DNA of 64,000 nucleotides from Chryseobacterium sp. H1D6B (lineage in GTDB: Bacteria; Bacteroidota; Bacteroidia; Flavobacteriales; Weeksellaceae): contig NZ_JARXVJ010000001.1 in NCBI RefSeq assembly GCF_029892445.1, positions 3,968,001 to 4,032,000 of the forward strand, given 5' to 3'. Both the position numbers and the translations under genes were made by a program. The notes beneath the pieces were generated by a model. The model was not told the DNA's origin, searched no databases, and worked only from the letters and a program-made list of their open reading frames with translations. Shown one piece after another: positions 45,084-54,359 of the stretch (position 1 is its first letter; each line of letters starts with the position of its first letter).

Positions 45084-45443
45084 TTATTTCTTTTTCGCAA
45101 TATTTGTGCTGTCTACAACCAGAATAAAGATTTCTTCATTTGGCTTTTTCATAAAGTAATTTTCTCTGGCGTATTTTTCTTTTTCTGATTTATCGTTCAT
45201 CAGTTTTTTATAGAAATCATCATTCTTCTGATATTCAGTTTTATAATACTGCAGCTGGTCTTGGTATTTGCTGATCTCTCCGTTGAGTTCATTAATAACC
45301 AAAAACGAGGTTTTATCAAAGAAAACCATCCATACCAGAAACATACATATGGTGATAAAGTATTTATTCAAAATATATTTTTGAAGAACTTTCAGCGTTT
45401 CTGATTTGGGTGTAATTTTTTTTATTAATTCTTTTTCTGCCAT
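45084..45443 (-). CDS. FtsB/DivIC-family septum formation protein
   Basis: A 119-residue single-pass membrane protein: a short cytoplasmic N-terminus, a helix at about 27-46 (YFITICMFLVWMVFFDKT), then a periplasmic coiled coil (NELNGEISKYQDQLQYYKTE), then EKYARENYFMKKPNEEIFIL, the hallmark ending of FtsB/DivIC-type divisome proteins. It helps FtsL/FtsQ-linked control of septal peptidoglycan synthesis. It begins 3 bp after the udk stop. Confidence 0.85.
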   Translation of the reverse strand: MAEKELIKKITPKSETLKVLQKYILNKYFITICMFLVWMVFFDKTSFLVINELNGEISKYQDQLQYYKTEYQKNDDFYKKLMNDKSEKEKYARENYFMKKPNEEIFILVVDSTNIAKKK

Positions 45444-45446
45444 ATT

Positions 45447-46061
45447 TTATGACTTTCTTAGTGAATTTTTAATAACCGTTGTTAAAAAATCAATCGCCAC
45501 GGAATTCTGTTTCATATTGGGAATGATAAGATCCGCATCATTTTTAGAAGGTTCAATAAATTCCTGATGCATCGGTTTAAGAGTAGTCTGGTAACGGTGC
45601 AGCACCTCATTCAGATCTCTTCCTCTTTCCTGTGTATCCCGCCTGATCCTTCTAATTAATCTTTCGTCAGAATCTGCATGAACAAAAACTTTCAAATCAA
45701 ATTCTTTCAATAGTTCTTTATTGGTAAGAACTAAAATTCCTTCTACAACTAATACATTTTTAGGCTCTACTGTTACGTGGTCTCCTGTTCTGGAATGCGT
45801 AACAAAGCTGTATATAGGCTGGTCAATAGTTTCATTATTCTTCAGCGCTTTTACGTGTTTTATCATGAGGTCAAAGTCGATGGACTTTGGGTGGTCGTAA
45901 TTCAGCGCCTCTCTTTCTGTCAGGGTAAGTTGTTGATTATCGTGATAATAATTATCTTGAGAAAGGATGTTCATTCCTTCGATATCAAGCTGTTGAAGAA
46001 TCTTCTCAACAACCGTAGTTTTGCCGGATCCTGTACCTCCAGCAATTCCTATTACAAGCAT
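45447..46061 (-). CDS. udk: Uridine kinase
   Basis: A 204-residue P-loop kinase. Walker A GTGSGKTT is at residues 9-16, with the substrate region LSQDNYYHDNQQLTLTEREA and NYDHPKSIDFD, then VLVVEGIL, and VHADSDERLIRRIRRD toward the lid. It phosphorylates uridine and cytidine to monophosphates for salvage. It heads a co-directional run with divIC and mutA. A TAnnTTTG box lies 15 bp upstream of the ATG at 46061. Confidence 0.95.
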   Translation of the reverse strand: MLVIGIAGGTGSGKTTVVEKILQQLDIEGMNILSQDNYYHDNQQLTLTEREALNYDHPKSIDFDLMIKHVKALKNNETIDQPIYSFVTHSRTGDHVTVEPKNVLVVEGILVLTNKELLKEFDLKVFVHADSDERLIRRIRRDTQERGRDLNEVLHRYQTTLKPMHQEFIEPSKNDADLIIPNMKQNSVAIDFLTTVIKNSLRKS

Positions 46062-46076
46062 TCTATATAGTTTTTA

Positions 46077-46084
46077 CAAATATA
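46077..46084 (-). promoter_or_regulatory. Promoter -7 box of the udk operon
   Basis: TATATTTG on the minus strand, with a TTTG at 46101-46104 upstream (spacing 16, a little short for the -33 element). Confidence 0.5.
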
Positions 46085-46138
46085 CTATTTTAGATCAATG
46101 CAAATAAAGTAAAGGATGAGGAATTTAATTTTTAACAA

Positions 46139-46167
46139 AAAAATCCGATGCCTGAACACCGGATTTT
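46139..46167 (-). terminator. Hairpin terminator after the metallopeptidase gene
   Basis: Arms AAAATCCG/CGGATTTT with a 12-nt loop, 17 bp after the stop at 46185, followed on the minus strand by TTTTTTGTT. Confidence 0.75.
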
Positions 46168-46184
46168 AAATAAGATTTAAAGTT

Positions 46185-48050
46185 TTATTTTTTTATGAAT
46201 TTTCCGGAAAAATCTATTCCTTTTATTGTTATTATATAATCTCCCTTCGAAAGATTGGAAACATTGATTTCATTTTTCCCTTTATTCAGGATAGTTTCCA
46301 AAACTTTTCTTCCTTCCATATTATAAATTACAGCTTTTTCTTCTCTGCCTGACTGTATTGAGACATTTAAAATATCTGAAGCCGGGTTTGGATATAAAGA
46401 AACGGTTTCTTTTTTAGATACATCATTTACACTCAGCTGGCAGCTGTAAGCCGGCAGTACATAACCGGTGTTTGTAAATTCTTCTGTAATTACGCTTATA
46501 TCATTACAGTTAAATCCAAACTGTCCAAGCATATCAATTGCAGCCTGTCTTACGGCAATAGCGGCATTCTGCTGGTTGGTACTTGAACTTGTTAAGCTAA
46601 GTCCTTCCAAAAATGCTCTATCCGTTTTTTCTTTACCGATTCTGCTGTAAATCCTCATCAGTGAGGATGCCCAGATCTGTCCGTCTGTGTGGATAATCCC
46701 TACTAATCCTGAAGGATAGGTTGCTGTGTAATTGGTAATTCTTCCGCTCCAAAATGGATTATGCCCGTCCCAATTGAACATCCAGTTATATTCCGGGGCA
46801 GATGAAGGCCATTGGTTCAGGCTTCTGCTGTATGACTGGGCCCAGTAATCTCCCGATCCTTCTCCTAATCCCTGCACCTGAGAGGCGCTTCCATTCGTCA
46901 TCCAGTCATGTACGCCGTGGCCTAATTCATGAATAATCACATCTGCATCTTCAGCATCATCTACACCGCCTTCTCCAAAAGCTAACGTCTGATTTGAAGG
47001 TATATAATGAGAATTATCGGCTCCGCTCAATCCATGGGGATCAAATCTCAGTACTCCTCCATATTGAGAAGGTTTACAGACAATTCCTAGGGTTAGATTG
47101 ATATATCTAAGATTGTGGTCTAGATGCCAGTATGCATTTACTGCTTCAAATCCCTGGTCATTTCTGTTGAATAAAAATTGATTGTTATCTTGAGTAAACA
47201 GCCCTGTAACAGGAGCTTCTAGATTTTGAATCTCTACGTAAGTTCCTTTTAATTTATAGACTCCGGCTAATAACTCCAGCTCAGGAATTGTAACTAAAGT
47301 TCTTGCAGCATCTAAGCTAGCATTAGTTGCGTCATTTCCGTCAACATACTGTCCTCCGTAAGGTACTTGAGCTTTAGAAAGGGGATCCGGCTCATAAATA
47401 TAGGCTGAGCCTGTTATTAATAGATTTTTTTTTGTCTCTAAGCTTTTTTTATCCGTTTTCTTCTTAGGATCTTCTTTGTCACCTCTTTCATGATGATAAA
47501 TCGAAATATCTTTAACACTGATTATTTCTCCATTCTGTGCATCTACTATAGTTTCCCAGCTTCCTGGGTTATCATGAGAATTAGTAAGCACTCTATAGGC
47601 TAACTTGGTATCACCAGAGTCTGTAAGGTATACAAATAATTTATTTTCTTCGTACATCACTTCTCCTTTTGTTTTAGAAGCGGTGTGTGCTTTTTTAAGG
47701 GCTTCTGAAGCTGGGAATGAAGGAACAGTACTTACTTCTTTAACATTTTTTTTAACGCTTTCTGTCGATGTGTAGGTTATTCTTCCCTCTTTATTAAAGT
47801 GTACTACAATTTCTGATTGAAAAACAGGAACATCTTTAATCATTTGCTGAAAGCGCAGCGTCTCGCCGGAGTTTCCTTTTCTTACAAAATTTAATTTAAG
47901 TTCGCTGAAGTTTTGGATCCCTAAGTTTCTAGAGTTTTCGCTGATCCATTTTTTTGCAGAAGATTCTAAAGAAGATTCCTGGGCCGTTACCGCTGAACAG
48001 CATAAAACGCATCCAAGAACCAAAGAATTAATTTTTAATTTCATATTCAT
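46185..48050 (-). CDS. T9SS-secreted gluzincin metallopeptidase (FTP propeptide, M36/M4-like)
   Basis: A 621-residue preproenzyme: signal peptide about 1-24; an FTP-like propeptide about 45-185 (LRFQQMIKDVPVFQSEIVVH); and a catalytic domain with HELGHGVHDW (H374, E375, H378) and the third ligand Glu in GLGEGSGDYWAQ (E398). That arrangement is the M36/fungalysin type of HEXXH metallopeptidase. The T9SS sorting domain (about 550-621, VSLYPNPASDILNVS) ends in KFIKK. Secreted protease; probably activated after removal of the propeptide. Two Met codons (48050, 48044) could start it. Confidence 0.9.
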   Translation of the reverse strand: MNMKLKINSLVLGCVLCCSAVTAQESSLESSAKKWISENSRNLGIQNFSELKLNFVRKGNSGETLRFQQMIKDVPVFQSEIVVHFNKEGRITYTSTESVKKNVKEVSTVPSFPASEALKKAHTASKTKGEVMYEENKLFVYLTDSGDTKLAYRVLTNSHDNPGSWETIVDAQNGEIISVKDISIYHHERGDKEDPKKKTDKKSLETKKNLLITGSAYIYEPDPLSKAQVPYGGQYVDGNDATNASLDAARTLVTIPELELLAGVYKLKGTYVEIQNLEAPVTGLFTQDNNQFLFNRNDQGFEAVNAYWHLDHNLRYINLTLGIVCKPSQYGGVLRFDPHGLSGADNSHYIPSNQTLAFGEGGVDDAEDADVIIHELGHGVHDWMTNGSASQVQGLGEGSGDYWAQSYSRSLNQWPSSAPEYNWMFNWDGHNPFWSGRITNYTATYPSGLVGIIHTDGQIWASSLMRIYSRIGKEKTDRAFLEGLSLTSSSTNQQNAAIAVRQAAIDMLGQFGFNCNDISVITEEFTNTGYVLPAYSCQLSVNDVSKKETVSLYPNPASDILNVSIQSGREEKAVIYNMEGRKVLETILNKGKNEINVSNLSKGDYIITIKGIDFSGKFIKK

Positions 48051-48135
48051 TAATTAAGTGTTAAGCGAAACTAACAAATATTAACGAATAATTAACATTT
48101 TTTAAGCAAAAAACTAAATAAAATATAACAAAAAT

Positions 48136-48163
48136 AAAAGCTCTGGAAATTCCCAGAGCTTTT
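48136..48163 (-). terminator. Hairpin terminator after clpS
   Basis: Arms AAAAGCTCTGG/CCAGAGCTTTT, at the clpS stop (48167). Confidence 0.82.
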
Positions 48164-48166
48164 ATT

Positions 48167-48472
48167 TTATACTATTTCGCTTGTTAAACTTCTTGAAATG
48201 AGTTTTTCATGCATAGGCTTCAACAGATCCATTGAGCCTGTTTTTACAGTGCATTTACCTTTATAATGAACGAGCATGGTGCATTGCTCTGCCTGTTCCA
48301 TTGTATGTTTACAAATCTCTATTAAAGCATCAATTACATAATCAAAAGTATGAATATCATCATTATGTAAAATTAATTTATAAACTTCATCTGTTTCATC
48401 CAAAACAAGAACTTCTTCTTCGTATTTCCGTTTTGGATCCTCATAATCTCTTATGTTATTATAGAAAACCAT
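48167..48472 (-). CDS. clpS: ATP-dependent Clp protease adaptor ClpS
   Basis: A 101-residue adaptor that brings N-degron substrates to ClpAP. The core VYKLILHNDDIHTFDYVIDA is the typical ClpS N-end-rule pocket region, with the following LIEICKHTMEQAEQC and VHYKGKCTVKTG. The N-terminal extension is short. It starts 10 bp after the stop of the CNNM/CorC-type gene, so both share a transcript. Confidence 0.92.
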   Translation of the reverse strand: MVFYNNIRDYEDPKRKYEEEVLVLDETDEVYKLILHNDDIHTFDYVIDALIEICKHTMEQAEQCTMLVHYKGKCTVKTGSMDLLKPMHEKLISRSLTSEIV

Positions 48473-48482
48473 TCTTACCTAT

Positions 48483-49841
48483 TTAAACTTCTCCTAACTT
48501 ATCTGCTAATTCGTCTAACGTATTTGGTTCTTTATAAACCAATTCTACAAGCTCAACACTTTTATTATTCATTTTCAAGATTTTGAAATGATAATTTTCC
48601 AGATCAAATTCCTGATTTTCTTCCGGAATATCTTCAAGTTCATGAAGAATGAAACCTGCTAATGTATTATATTCACTTTCCTCAGGAAGAGGCAGCTTTT
48701 TCGGCAGTGATTCATTGATTTCTTCTAAAGGCTGTGTAGCTTTTACCCAATATGTATTATCCGCTATTTTGTCTACCAGCTTGTCTTCATCATCTTCTTC
48801 ATCCTGAATTTCACCTACAAGTTCTTCTAAGATATCTTCTAATGTAATAATACCTTCCGTACCTCCAAATTCATCAATTACAATCGCTAAATGCTGTTTT
48901 TTCTGCTGGAATATTTTTAATAGATCTGAAATCTTCTTGCTTCCTACCACGAAGAAAGAATCACGCATTAATTCTTTTAAATCATCATGATTAAGGTTAC
49001 CTTTTCTTTTTACAAATTCCCTGATAATTTCCTTGGTATAGAAAACACCAATAATATTATCGATAGAATTTACATACACAGGAATTCTCGAATACCCGCT
49101 TTCCATGATTTTATCGATAATAGCGCTGATATCTTCATCAATATCTATTGAAGTAATATTTTGTCTGGGAACCATGATCTGTTTTGCTGAGTGATCTGTA
49201 AAATCAAATGCATTTTTTATGATCTCATAGTTTTCTTCCTCTATTTCTCCGCTGTCTGCACTCTGCTTTACTAAAAGCTGCAGTTCTTCAGTAGAGTGAA
49301 TTTCCTGCTCAGAAGCCGGATGAATTTTCAGAAGTCTTAAGAATCCATTTGACATAGAGTTCATTAACCAGATAAATGGTTTAAAAACCACATAAAAAAT
49401 TCTTAAGGGAATTGCTGTAGCCATTGTAGTGGCTTCAGATTTTCTGATCGCTATTGATTTAGGAATAAGCTCCCCAAAAACAATATGCATCACCGTGATA
49501 ATCAAGAAACTGATTATAAAGGAGATAGAAGTAACGGTTGGTTCACTTAAGTTGAAGTTGACGTAATCAAAAATATTTGCAATAATATGATGCATTGCAC
49601 TTTCACCTACCCAACCCAACGCAAGAGATGCCAATGTGATACCTAGTTGTGTCGCAGATAGATATTCATCAAGGTGTTTGATGATGTGCTCTGCCTGCTT
49701 AGCCATAGAATGTCCTTCTGCAGCTTTTATTTGGATTTGTGAGTAACGAACTTTAACAATTGAAAATTCTGCGGCTACGAAAAAGCCATTAAGTAATACT
49801 AGAAACAAGGCTAACAAAAGCCTGACTATGTCCGAGTCCAT
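48483..49841 (-). CDS. Hemolysin-family CNNM/CorC-type membrane protein
   Basis: A 452-residue protein. A DUF21/CNNM membrane part (about 1-190, three to four helices: FLVLLNGFFVAAEFSIVKVR, then QLGITLASLALGWVGE) is followed by tandem CBS domains (about 210-340: IMVPRQNITSIDIDEDISAI, then EFGGTEGIITLEDILEELVG) and a CorC-HlyC C-terminal domain. It is probably a Mg2+/Co2+ efflux or control protein. A TAnnTTTG box precedes it. Confidence 0.9.
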   Translation of the reverse strand: MDSDIVRLLLALFLVLLNGFFVAAEFSIVKVRYSQIQIKAAEGHSMAKQAEHIIKHLDEYLSATQLGITLASLALGWVGESAMHHIIANIFDYVNFNLSEPTVTSISFIISFLIITVMHIVFGELIPKSIAIRKSEATTMATAIPLRIFYVVFKPFIWLMNSMSNGFLRLLKIHPASEQEIHSTEELQLLVKQSADSGEIEEENYEIIKNAFDFTDHSAKQIMVPRQNITSIDIDEDISAIIDKIMESGYSRIPVYVNSIDNIIGVFYTKEIIREFVKRKGNLNHDDLKELMRDSFFVVGSKKISDLLKIFQQKKQHLAIVIDEFGGTEGIITLEDILEELVGEIQDEEDDEDKLVDKIADNTYWVKATQPLEEINESLPKKLPLPEESEYNTLAGFILHELEDIPEENQEFDLENYHFKILKMNNKSVELVELVYKEPNTLDELADKLGEV

Positions 49842-49867
49842 TTAGAAGTTGTATAAATTTATTTTTA

Positions 49868-49875
49868 CAAAGATA
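49868..49875 (-). promoter_or_regulatory. Promoter -7 box of the CNNM-clpS operon
   Basis: TATCTTTG on the minus strand, 26 bp before the ATG at 49841. Confidence 0.5.
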
Positions 49876-49896
49876 TATAAAATAAAAATAACAAAA

Positions 49897-49921
49897 AAAG
49901 CATCGATTACCTCGATGCTTT
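49897..49921 (-). terminator. Hairpin terminator after atpG
   Basis: Arms AAAGCATCGA/TCGATGCTTT, 22 bp after the atpG stop at 49944. It closes the ATP synthase operon. Confidence 0.83.
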
Positions 49922-49943
49922 AATATATTGTTAAAATAATTCT

Positions 49944-50807
49944 TTATGAATTCTTTAAAGCTTCTGCTCCAGAAACAATCTCTAAGATTTCGTTTGTAAT
50001 AGCTGCTTGTCTAGCTTTGTTATAGAAGATCACTAGATCATTCTTCAGAGACTGAGCGTTATCTGTTGCTTTATGCATCGCAGTCATTCTCGCTCCATGT
50101 TCTGATGCTACTGAATCTAAAACAGCTTTGAAAACCTGAGTTTTGATCGATTTTGGAATCAAATTATCCAAAATTTCACTTCTGTTTGGTTCAAAGATAT
50201 AATCTGTTTCTACTAACGGTTCTGTAGTTTCAGGCATTAAGATAGGAAGAAGCTGTTCTTTAGTTACTTCCTGAGTTGCAGCATTCACGAATTTATTATA
50301 AATCAAATAAACTTCGTCAAATTTACCTTCTTTAAAGCTGCTCATTACGGCTTCAGTAAGGTTAGAAACTCTATCAAAGCTTAAATTATCAAAAACGGCA
50401 CTTTCATTCGCATATACTGTACGGCTTCTTCTTACAGCATCATATGCTTTTTTACCAATTGTAAGAACTTCAACCTCGTATTTAGAATTGTTTTGAAACT
50501 GAATATTAAGCTCTTTTACAATAGATGAGTTAAAAGCACCAGCTAACCCTCTGTTTGAAGTAACAGCGATTAAAAGCACTCTTTTAACTTCTCTTTTTTG
50601 AGCGTAAATAGAAACTTGATCAGGATCTGAACTAGAATTTACATTCTGGATGATTTCCTGCAGTTTCTCAGAATAAGGTCTCAACATTACAATTGCATCC
50701 TGTGCTTTTTTAAGCTTCGCTGCCGAAACCATTTTCATAGCACGTGTAATCTGCATCGTAGATGAAATTGAACTGATTCTTCCTCGTATTTCTTTTAAGT
50801 TTGCCAT
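49944..50807 (-). CDS. atpG: ATP synthase F1 subunit gamma
   Basis: The 287-residue central rotor shaft of F1. Both terminal helices are seen: N-terminal LKEIRGRISSISSTMQITRA, MKMVSAAKLKKAQ, and C-terminal ARMTAMHKATDNAQSLKNDL, then FYNKARQAAITNEILEIVSG. It is the last gene of the cluster; atpD and atpC do not follow. Confidence 0.96.
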   Translation of the reverse strand: MANLKEIRGRISSISSTMQITRAMKMVSAAKLKKAQDAIVMLRPYSEKLQEIIQNVNSSSDPDQVSIYAQKREVKRVLLIAVTSNRGLAGAFNSSIVKELNIQFQNNSKYEVEVLTIGKKAYDAVRRSRTVYANESAVFDNLSFDRVSNLTEAVMSSFKEGKFDEVYLIYNKFVNAATQEVTKEQLLPILMPETTEPLVETDYIFEPNRSEILDNLIPKSIKTQVFKAVLDSVASEHGARMTAMHKATDNAQSLKNDLVIFYNKARQAAITNEILEIVSGAEALKNS

Positions 50808-50872
50808 TTTATGTTTTCAATGTATAAAGTTTAAGGTTCAAAGACAGGCTTTAAACCTTAAACATTGAATTT

Positions 50873-52450
50873 TTAGTTATATTTAGAAGCTAAATCGTTA
50901 GCCGCCTGCTTAAGAACACCAGTAATATCGTTATCGATTTTTCCAGCTTTAATTGCAGCCATTGTATCTGGATGCTTAGATCTTAAGAACTCAATATATT
51001 CTTTTTGGAATTCTTTTACTTTTCTGATAGGAACGTTTCTCAACAAGTTCTCAGTTCCAGCATAGATCATCGCCACTTGGCTGTCTACAGGAAGCGGAGA
51101 GTTTACCGGCTGCTTAAGAAGCTCTACGTTTCTTTCTCCTTTAGAAATTACGGCTAAAGTAGAAGCATCAAGATCTGAACCGAATTTAGCAAAAGCTTCT
51201 AATTCTTTGTATTGAGCTTGATCTAGTTTCAACGTACCAGAAACTTTTTTCATTGATTTGATCTGAGCGTTACCACCTACTCTAGATACAGAGATCCCTA
51301 CGTTAATCGCAGGACGAACCCCTGAGTTGAATAGATCAGACTCCAAGAAGATCTGTCCGTCTGTAATAGAGATTACGTTCGTTGGAATGTATGCAGAAAC
51401 GTCACCAGCCTGAGTTTCGATAATTGGAAGTGCAGTTAATGAACCGCCTCCTTTTACGATTGGTCTTAAAGACTCCGGTAAATCGTTCATTTGTCTTGCG
51501 ATATTGTCATCAGCAATAATTTTAGCTGCTCTTTCCAATAATCTTGAGTGAAGATAGAAAACGTCTCCAGGATAAGCTTCACGGCCCGGTGGTCTTCTCA
51601 ATAGAAGAGAAAGCTCACGGTAAGCAACAGCCTGTTTAGATAAATCATCATAAACAATAAGTGCCGGTCTTCCTGAATCACGGAAGAATTCACCGATAGA
51701 TGCTCCTGCCATTGCAGAATATACCTGCATTGGAACTGGATCTGAAGCGTTAGCAGCAACAATTACAGTATAGGCTAAAGCTCCTTTATCAGAAAGAGTT
51801 TTAACGATCTGAGCTACTGTAGATGCTTTCTGCCCGATAGCTACATATATACAATATACTGGCTGGCCAGCATCATAAAATTCTTTTTGGTTGATGATCG
51901 TATCAATAGCAACAGTAGTTTTACCTGTCTGTCTGTCACCAATGATAAGCTCTCTCTGACCTCTTCCTACAGGGATCATAGAGTCAATAGCAACGATACC
52001 TGTTTGTAAAGGCTCAGTTACCGGCTGTCTGAAGATAACTCCAGGAGCTTTTCTTTCTAATGGCATTTCGTATAAATCCCCAGTAATAGGACCTTTACCA
52101 TCGATAGGGTTACCAAGAGTGTCTACTACTCTTCCTAACATTCCTTCTCCTACTTTGATAGAAGAGATTCTCTTTGTTCTTCTTACTGTATCTCCTTCTC
52201 TTACTAATTTACTTTCACCAAGTAGAGCAACACCTACGTTGTCTTCTTCAAGGTTTAGTACAATACCTTCTACATCACTAGAAAATTTAACCAACTCTCC
52301 GTATTGTACGTTTTCTAACCCGTATACACGAGCAATACCATCACCGATGGTTAAAACTGTACCTACTTCCTCAACGTTAGATTGAGTATCGAAGTTGGCC
52401 AATTGTTGTTTTAAGATCGCAGATACTTCTGCCGGATTTATTTCTGCCAT
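50873..52450 (-). CDS. atpA: ATP synthase F1 subunit alpha
   Basis: A 525-residue non-catalytic nucleotide-binding subunit of F1. The P-loop is [13 protein letters not shown] near residue 172, and the DELSEED-region equivalents and [20 protein letters not shown] are present. The arginine finger region ([18 protein letters not shown]) is intact. It is separated from atpH upstream by an unrelated secreted-protein gene (52512-52940), which is unusual for the operon. Confidence 0.97.
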   Translation of the reverse strand: MAEINPAEVSAILKQQLANFDTQSNVEEVGTVLTIGDGIARVYGLENVQYGELVKFSSDVEGIVLNLEEDNVGVALLGESKLVREGDTVRRTKRISSIKVGEGMLGRVVDTLGNPIDGKGPITGDLYEMPLERKAPGVIFRQPVTEPLQTGIVAIDSMIPVGRGQRELIIGDRQTGKTTVAIDTIINQKEFYDAGQPVYCIYVAIGQKASTVAQIVKTLSDKGALAYTVIVAANASDPVPMQVYSAMAGASIGEFFRDSGRPALIVYDDLSKQAVAYRELSLLLRRPPGREAYPGDVFYLHSRLLERAAKIIADDNIARQMNDLPESLRPIVKGGGSLTALPIIETQAGDVSAYIPTNVISITDGQIFLESDLFNSGVRPAINVGISVSRVGGNAQIKSMKKVSGTLKLDQAQYKELEAFAKFGSDLDASTLAVISKGERNVELLKQPVNSPLPVDSQVAMIYAGTENLLRNVPIRKVKEFQKEYIEFLRSKHPDTMAAIKAGKIDNDITGVLKQAANDLASKYN

Positions 52451-52511
52451 TGTATGGTTTTTTTTATCTTATTTTAAAATAATTTTCTTTTGTACTAATA
52501 TTTACACCGTT

Positions 52512-52940
52512 TTACGGTTTTGAATTTTGTTGAATGATAACCGTATTCGTATTGTTAAGTCTATTTTCTACTTTATCATCATACGTAAGAATAAAATTCT
52601 CTACTTTATCATCCTGAACGACACAATCTTTTATCACATTAGTTTTCAACAGTTTCTCAAATAAAGATTTTTTTGTGAAAATAAAATTTGATACTGAAAG
52701 ATCTTTCTTTGAATTAATAAAAATCACTTTATTATACTTCACATCATTTGGCGCCGTAATATATCTTAATATAATGACACTCTCACCATCATTGTTTTTA
52801 AAAGTATCTGTAAATGAATCACTGTCATATTTCATACATTTTTTACCATCAACAAATATATTTCCTCCTTTAAATTTAATATTTTGACTAAAAGCTAAAC
52901 AAGAAATTATAATTCCAAAACCCAATAAAACTTTTTTCAT
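52512..52940 (-). CDS. Small exported protein inserted in the ATP synthase operon
   Basis: A 142-residue protein with a signal peptide (MKKVLLGFGIIISCLAFSQ, about 19 residues). The mature part looks beta-rich (NIKFKGGNIFVDGKKCMKYD), with two Cys. No family is recognised. It lies 10 bp after the atpH stop and 61 bp before the atpA start, on the operon strand, so it is translated from atp mRNA unless it has a hidden promoter. It is AT-rich compared with its neighbours. A role in ATP synthesis is not evident. Confidence 0.75.
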   Translation of the reverse strand: MKKVLLGFGIIISCLAFSQNIKFKGGNIFVDGKKCMKYDSDSFTDTFKNNDGESVIILRYITAPNDVKYNKVIFINSKKDLSVSNFIFTKKSLFEKLLKTNVIKDCVVQDDKVENFILTYDDKVENRLNNTNTVIIQQNSKP

Positions 52941-52950
52941 CTGTGTACTA

Positions 52951-53490
52951 TCAGTTTAATTGAAAATCTTTTTTAACCTGATTAAGTTTACTTTTTACAG
53001 ATGCATCTACCTGCTGGTCTCCTACTCTCAAAATATATCCTCCTAAGATAGATGGATTGATATTTACTTTCAAATCATAATTTGAAACGGATTTAACCAG
53101 GTCTGTAGATTTTAGAATTTCTTCAATATTTGTATTTGAAAGCTGTGTTGCAGTGGTAAGAGTAATTCTCTGCACTCCATTGATATCTTCTACTTTATTG
53201 ATGTATTCTTGAGCGATATTCTTCAATTGGTTTTCACGACCGTGTTTAATAACCAATTTGATCAAGTTTTGAGAAGAAACAGATAAACCTTTAAAAATCT
53301 CGTCTGCTACCTCTATTTTCTTTTTAGCATCAATATAGGGTGTCATGAAAAATTTGTTCAAATCTTTAGATTCAGACATCAATTTCGCAACATCTTTCAT
53401 TTCAGAAAACACCACAGCTGTCTGCCCGGATTCATTGGTGAAGTCCAGCAAACCTTGTGCGTATCTTTTAGCTACTTTAGATGTAAGCAT
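52951..53490 (-). CDS. atpH: ATP synthase F1 subunit delta (OSCP)
   Basis: A 179-residue OSCP/delta subunit that links the peripheral stalk to F1. The N-terminal helical bundle starts SKVAKRYAQGLLDF, and the C-terminal part has the conserved NPSILGGYILRVGDQQVDAS. It starts 2 bp from the atpF stop. Confidence 0.95.
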   Translation of the reverse strand: MLTSKVAKRYAQGLLDFTNESGQTAVVFSEMKDVAKLMSESKDLNKFFMTPYIDAKKKIEVADEIFKGLSVSSQNLIKLVIKHGRENQLKNIAQEYINKVEDINGVQRITLTTATQLSNTNIEEILKSTDLVKSVSNYDLKVNINPSILGGYILRVGDQQVDASVKSKLNQVKKDFQLN

Positions 53491-53492
53491 TT

Positions 53493-53987
53493 TTAGTTAA
53501 GATTAGATTTGTTTAAATAATTCTGAACCAGCTCGTTTTGTGCTTCGCTGTTTTCTAATTTTTGTTTTAGGATAGACTCTGCAATCGTTACAGAAATAGT
53601 ACCGATTTGAGTTTTGATATCTGCCATAGCAGCATTTTTCTCCGTTTCGATAGTCTGTTTAGCTGAAGCGATCATTTTGTCCCCTTCATTTTTAGCCGCA
53701 TCTTTAGCTTCTCCTACAATTCTATCTTTAATTTCTCTAGCTTCTTTAAGGATAGCATCTCTTTCGATTTTAGCCTCACGGATGATTCTTTCGTTATCAG
53801 ATTTAAGATCTTCCATTTCTTTTTTAGCCAATTTAGCTTGATTCAAAGCATCAACGATAGAAGCTTCTCTTTCATTTACTGCATTTACAATTGGTTTCCA
53901 AGCAAATTTTGCTAAAAGAAACAAGAGGATAACAAAAGTAAGCGTCATCCAAAATAAAAGTCCAATTCCAGGTTCTATAATTCCCAT
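53493..53987 (-). CDS. atpF: ATP synthase F0 subunit b
   Basis: A 164-residue peripheral stalk subunit: one membrane helix at about 8-27 (IGLLFWMTLTFVILLFLLAK) and a long charged coiled coil after it, with alanine/glutamate-rich heptads. It is in an operon with atpE upstream (105-bp gap) and atpH downstream. Confidence 0.94.
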   Translation of the reverse strand: MGIIEPGIGLLFWMTLTFVILLFLLAKFAWKPIVNAVNEREASIVDALNQAKLAKKEMEDLKSDNERIIREAKIERDAILKEAREIKDRIVGEAKDAAKNEGDKMIASAKQTIETEKNAAMADIKTQIGTISVTIAESILKQKLENSEAQNELVQNYLNKSNLN

Positions 53988-54092
53988 ATCTGTAATTCTT
54001 TTTTTAATGTGATAATTTTATGGATATCTTTTTTAAAATTCTTAGCAGCAGCCAACCGCTTTACTGCTAAGAATAATTCTTTTTGAGGATAA

Positions 54093-54311
54093 TTACTTGA
54101 TGAAAGCACCAAAGATGATCGCAATAAGACCAGCTCCTTCAATAAGACCAGCAGCAATAAGCATTGCTCCTTGAATCTTACCAGCTTGTTCTGGCTGTCT
54201 AGCGATAGCATCCATTGCGTGACCACCGATTTTACCGATACCAAGACCTACTCCTAGTACTGCTAAACCGATCCCTACGTAAATTAATCCTGCTCCAGTT
54301 GATAAATCCAT
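54093..54311 (-). CDS. atpE: ATP synthase F0 subunit c
   Basis: A 72-residue two-helix hairpin forming the rotor ring. The ion-binding carboxylate is E58 in LIEGAGLIAIIFG, and the polar loop is ARQPEQAGK. The residues flanking E58 (Gly-Ala after it) lack the ES/T pattern of Na+-type rings, so proton coupling is likely. The reading frame is clean from the ATG at 54311. Confidence 0.95.
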   Translation of the reverse strand: MDLSTGAGLIYVGIGLAVLGVGLGIGKIGGHAMDAIARQPEQAGKIQGAMLIAAGLIEGAGLIAIIFGAFIK

Positions 54312-54359
54312 AATAATATATATTTAGTTAAAAATTATTTAAAAATAATAGCTCTTTAA

